Shown here piece by piece: positions 13,526 through 14,993 of a stretch of 14,993 nt of DNA. The stretch covers positions 1 to 14,993 of the forward strand of contig JAFCEM010000015.1 in assembly GCA_017609145.1 (NCBI GenBank). The letters are read 5' to 3'. The DNA comes from Candidatus Aenigmatarchaeota archaeon (GTDB lineage Archaea; Aenigmatarchaeota; Aenigmatarchaeia; QMZP01). Below the pieces are notes generated by a model. It was given only the letters and a program-made list of their open reading frames with translations. It was not told the DNA's origin and searched no databases. Numbering within the stretch: position 1 is the stretch's first letter; each line of letters begins with the position of its first letter. A program made the translations under genes and the position numbers.

Positions 13526-13903
13526 ATGAGATATACCGAGAGCAGACTATCCAAATGCCTGATGTGCGCAAATGGACTGATTCTTGTGCTTCTTGCCCAG
13601 CTTATAGGCGGGCTGATTGCGGCTGTTTATTTTTTTATACTCGCATGCTTCTTTTTGGTGTATTCGGAAATTATAATAAGGCAGCAGAAAACCCTCAACA
13701 TCCTAGTCGACAAAATTGAGCCAGCGCTTCATGATAAATCCCTTAATTTTGAGCGGATTAAAATCAGGAGACCATATAAAGACACGTTCATTTTTTATCT
13801 GCTGTTCGGAATAATGTTTGCTTTTTCATCGATTTTTATTGCCTCGCTTATATGCATAGTATTTTCGGTGGGTAAATTTCTTTTGGTTTTAGCAGGGAAA
13901 TAG
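13526..13903 (+). CDS. Small polytopic membrane protein
   Basis: This 125-residue hypothetical protein has two hydrophobic blocks, about 12-49 and 86-122, each long enough for one or two helices, separated by a charged cytoplasmic-looking loop (IIRQQKTLNILVDKIEPALHDKS at about 50-72, then FERIKIRRPYKD). Cysteines at 11, 14, 41 and 110 are mostly within or next to membrane segments. No family is recognised. It lies 27 bases after the second platform gene, and its stop is three bases from the stop of the convergent regulator. A pilus accessory role is inferred from position only. Confidence 0.65.
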   Translation: MRYTESRLSKCLMCANGLILVLLAQLIGGLIAAVYFFILACFFLVYSEIIIRQQKTLNILVDKIEPALHDKSLNFERIKIRRPYKDTFIFYLLFGIMFAFSSIFIASLICIVFSVGKFLLVLAGK

Positions 13904-13906
13904 TTC

Positions 13907-14476
13907 CTATTTGGATGCTGGCCTTTCAATTTCAATGAGCCCCAGAGTCAGCAATCTTTTTATAATTTTGTTAAACTCCTCTCCCTGGTCTTTGAATTTT
14001 TCGGCAAGAACACCAAAGCTTGGATTTTTGGTGCATTCCTTCAGAATATTCGCCATTTCACTCTTAAACCTGAAGGGGATTGTATTCAGTGAAACATAGA
14101 CCCCCCTTTCACTTTCATTTTTGAACTCCACCATAGAGTTTCCGGCAAACTTTATTATATGGTCATCACTGTACTGCGTTTTTGGTTTGTTTATCATGAA
14201 CTCAAATCTCAGAATATTCGGGACAAGCCTGTATATTTTGAGCGGTCTCTCATCTATCGACACTGGTTTCCATTTGGCGGTGACAATATTGTATTTTCTG
14301 AGATTCTGGAGGCATATCGAAACCCTTGATGGTGAGATATTTATTCTTTTTGCTATCTCGCTGGGTGAAGAAGGGCCATTCTCCTTAAGGAAATTGATTA
14401 TATTCCTGGTTGTGAGATTGGAAATAAGGTTAAAGGTCTTTATGGCATCCTCACCTTCGTGGATTGTTATTTTCAT
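13907..14476 (-). CDS. Winged-helix transcriptional regulator with two wHTH-like domains
   Basis: The 189-residue protein has a clear ArsR/MarR-like N-terminal winged helix: helix 1 around 12-31 (KTFNLISNLTTRNIINFLKE), then the HTH SSPSEIAKRINISPSRVSICLQNL (36-59), followed by a wing to about 84 (KYNIVTAKWKPVSIDERPLKIYRL). Residues 138-186 (KSEMANILKECTK, LAEKFKDQGEEFNKIIKRLL, GLIEIERP) look like a second, more degenerate winged helix. There is no metal-binding cysteine cluster or ligand domain; only two cysteines are seen (55, 148). It is transcribed towards the pilus genes. The upstream region carries a promoter overlapped by one inverted repeat and flanked by another, consistent with autoregulation. 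Its targets are unknown; the pilus genes and the divergent ATP-grasp gene are the nearest candidates. Confidence 0.85.
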   Translation of the reverse strand: MKITIHEGEDAIKTFNLISNLTTRNIINFLKENGPSSPSEIAKRINISPSRVSICLQNLRKYNIVTAKWKPVSIDERPLKIYRLVPNILRFEFMINKPKTQYSDDHIIKFAGNSMVEFKNESERGVYVSLNTIPFRFKSEMANILKECTKNPSFGVLAEKFKDQGEEFNKIIKRLLTLGLIEIERPASK

Positions 14477-14501
14477 AAGCTATTCTGTATGATTTAACCT
14501 G

Positions 14502-14516
14502 AAACTTTTAAAGTTT
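14502..14516 (-). promoter_or_regulatory. Regulator promoter inside a 7-bp inverted repeat
   Basis: AAACTTT-T-AAAGTTT is a perfect dyad with a one-base centre. On the minus strand it contains the TATA-like TTTAAAAG about 33 bp before the regulator start, so a dimer bound here would block TBP. Confidence 0.5.
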
Positions 14517-14521
14517 ACACA

Positions 14522-14545
14522 ATTTCACATGATATTATGTGAAAT
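14522..14545. promoter_or_regulatory. Perfect 9-bp inverted repeat, likely operator
   Basis: ATTTCACAT (14522-14530) and ATGTGAAAT (14537-14545) are exact reverse complements with a 6-bp GATATT spacer. The centres of the half-sites are 15 bp apart. The site lies directly upstream of the regulator promoter in the divergent intergenic region, as expected for the operator of a dimeric winged-helix protein. Confidence 0.55.
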
Positions 14546-14635
14546 AAAATATTATTTTTGTAAATCAATATATATTTAAAATTTATAAAAAGAGTTATTT
14601 CTGAAAAATATATAATGTTTTAAAAAACGACAGTC

Positions 14636-14645
14636 TATTTAAATA
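14636..14645 (+). promoter_or_regulatory. TATA box of the ATP-grasp gene
   Basis: TATTTAAATA would start transcription near 14665, leaving a short leader with GGGG (14670-14673) and GAGAG just before ATG 14684. The stretch 14546-14635 between it and the inverted repeat is very AT-rich and holds further TATA-like runs but nothing else recognisable. Confidence 0.5.
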
Positions 14646-14683
14646 TTAATTCAACTGTTCTATGTTCTTGGGGTCAGAGAGAA

Positions 14684-14993
14684 ATGGTTAACAAACAGGA
14701 TTTGTTATGTATAATTGGGCAGGAAAAAAGCAGGACCAATCTTAAATTGCTTGAAGAGGCAAAAAAGAAATTCAATTCGGTCTTTTGGGTTCCTATTAAT
14801 AGTATAGCAATAGGTCTAAAAGACGATTTTTCAATAACCTACAGGACATGCGACCTTTTGAAATTCCATGCCATATTTCCAAGAATATCGAAAAGATTTT
14901 GTTCTTACGCTTACCAGATCCTTTCGCTTTTCCCCTCAGAAACATTTATGCCAATAAAACCCATAAGTTTTCTGCTTGCTGACGAGAGATTCT
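14684..14993 (+). CDS. RimK-like ATP-grasp ligase, N-terminal fragment (window edge)
   Basis: The frame starts at ATG 14684 and runs open for 103 codons to the window end, so the gene is partial here for technical reasons only. The visible part looks like the pre-ATP-grasp domain of RimK-type ligases: DLLCIIGQEKSRTNLKLLEEAKK, then DLLKFHAIFPRISKRFCSYAYQILSLFP, then TFMPIKPISFLLADERF, where the linker helix to the ATP-grasp domain begins. Family members attach amino acids to proteins, cofactors or the lysine-biosynthesis carrier protein using ATP. The substrate cannot be told from this fragment, and the catalytic domain is outside. It diverges from the winged-helix regulator across 207 bases. 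Confidence 0.75.
   Translation, partial: MVNKQDLLCIIGQEKSRTNLKLLEEAKKKFNSVFWVPINSIAIGLKDDFSITYRTCDLLKFHAIFPRISKRFCSYAYQILSLFPSETFMPIKPISFLLADERF

Noticed and set aside
7527..13903. Archaellum operon
   Set aside because: There is no archaellin, ArlH, ArlG/ArlF or fused ArlJ; the platform is split into two genes and the pilins have Pilin_N- or KA|Q-type N-termini.
1..14993. CRISPR arrays, insertion sequences, integrases or phage genes
   Set aside because: No regularly spaced direct repeats, transposase or integrase motifs, or long terminal inverted repeats were seen.

Overview
The window is archaeal, probably from a small-genome DPANN-type lineage, although the phylum cannot be fixed from this sequence. 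The archaeal markers are eukaryote-type ribosomal protein L21e, RNA polymerase subunit Rpo4/RpoF, a DUF655 protein, a group II chaperonin (thermosome), class III signal peptides on pilin-like proteins, and a tRNA gene interrupted by bulge-helix-bulge introns. Promoters are TATA-like boxes about 24-29 bp upstream of start codons, so many first genes look leaderless, while genes inside operons carry Shine-Dalgarno motifs. The DNA is moderately AT-rich, and isoleucine is very often encoded by ATA.

Left part (1-3594): two adjacent paralogous coiled-coil genes (the first cut by the window edge), a 23-codon gene for a glycine-zipper membrane peptide, and, from its own promoter, a 442-residue coiled-coil protein. 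None has a function I recognise. Next (3613-5287) comes the information-processing cluster rpl21e - rpoF - DUF655. It is followed by a two-CBS-domain protein in the place where many archaea carry ksgA.

Middle (5288-5792): an RNA-rich stretch. A candidate structured RNA begins with a 12-base copy of the tRNA 5' end. It is followed by a tRNA-Ile gene with a 48-nt anticodon-loop intron and a 142-nt T-loop intron. The spliced product is a normal 76-nt tRNA with anticodon UAU. The thermosome gene follows (5802-7460).

Right part (7527-13903): a coiled-coil protein, a two-helix membrane protein, three pilin-like proteins, a VirB11/TadA/ArlI-type secretion ATPase, two separate single-domain T2SSF (TadB/TadC/ArlJ-like) platform proteins and a small membrane protein. 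Together these look like a type IV pilus or related secretion system of the archaeal Tad/Epd kind, with no prepilin peptidase in view. A convergent gene, three bases away, encodes a winged-helix regulator. Its upstream region has two perfect inverted repeats, one of them on its own promoter. The divergent gene at the right edge is the start of a RimK-like ATP-grasp ligase.

Most notable: the doubly interrupted tRNA-Ile(UAU) with its long structured T-loop intron, the tRNA-mimicking structured RNA just upstream, the tandem proline-hinged coiled-coil proteins with a micro-membrane peptide, and the cysteine-bearing pilus components.
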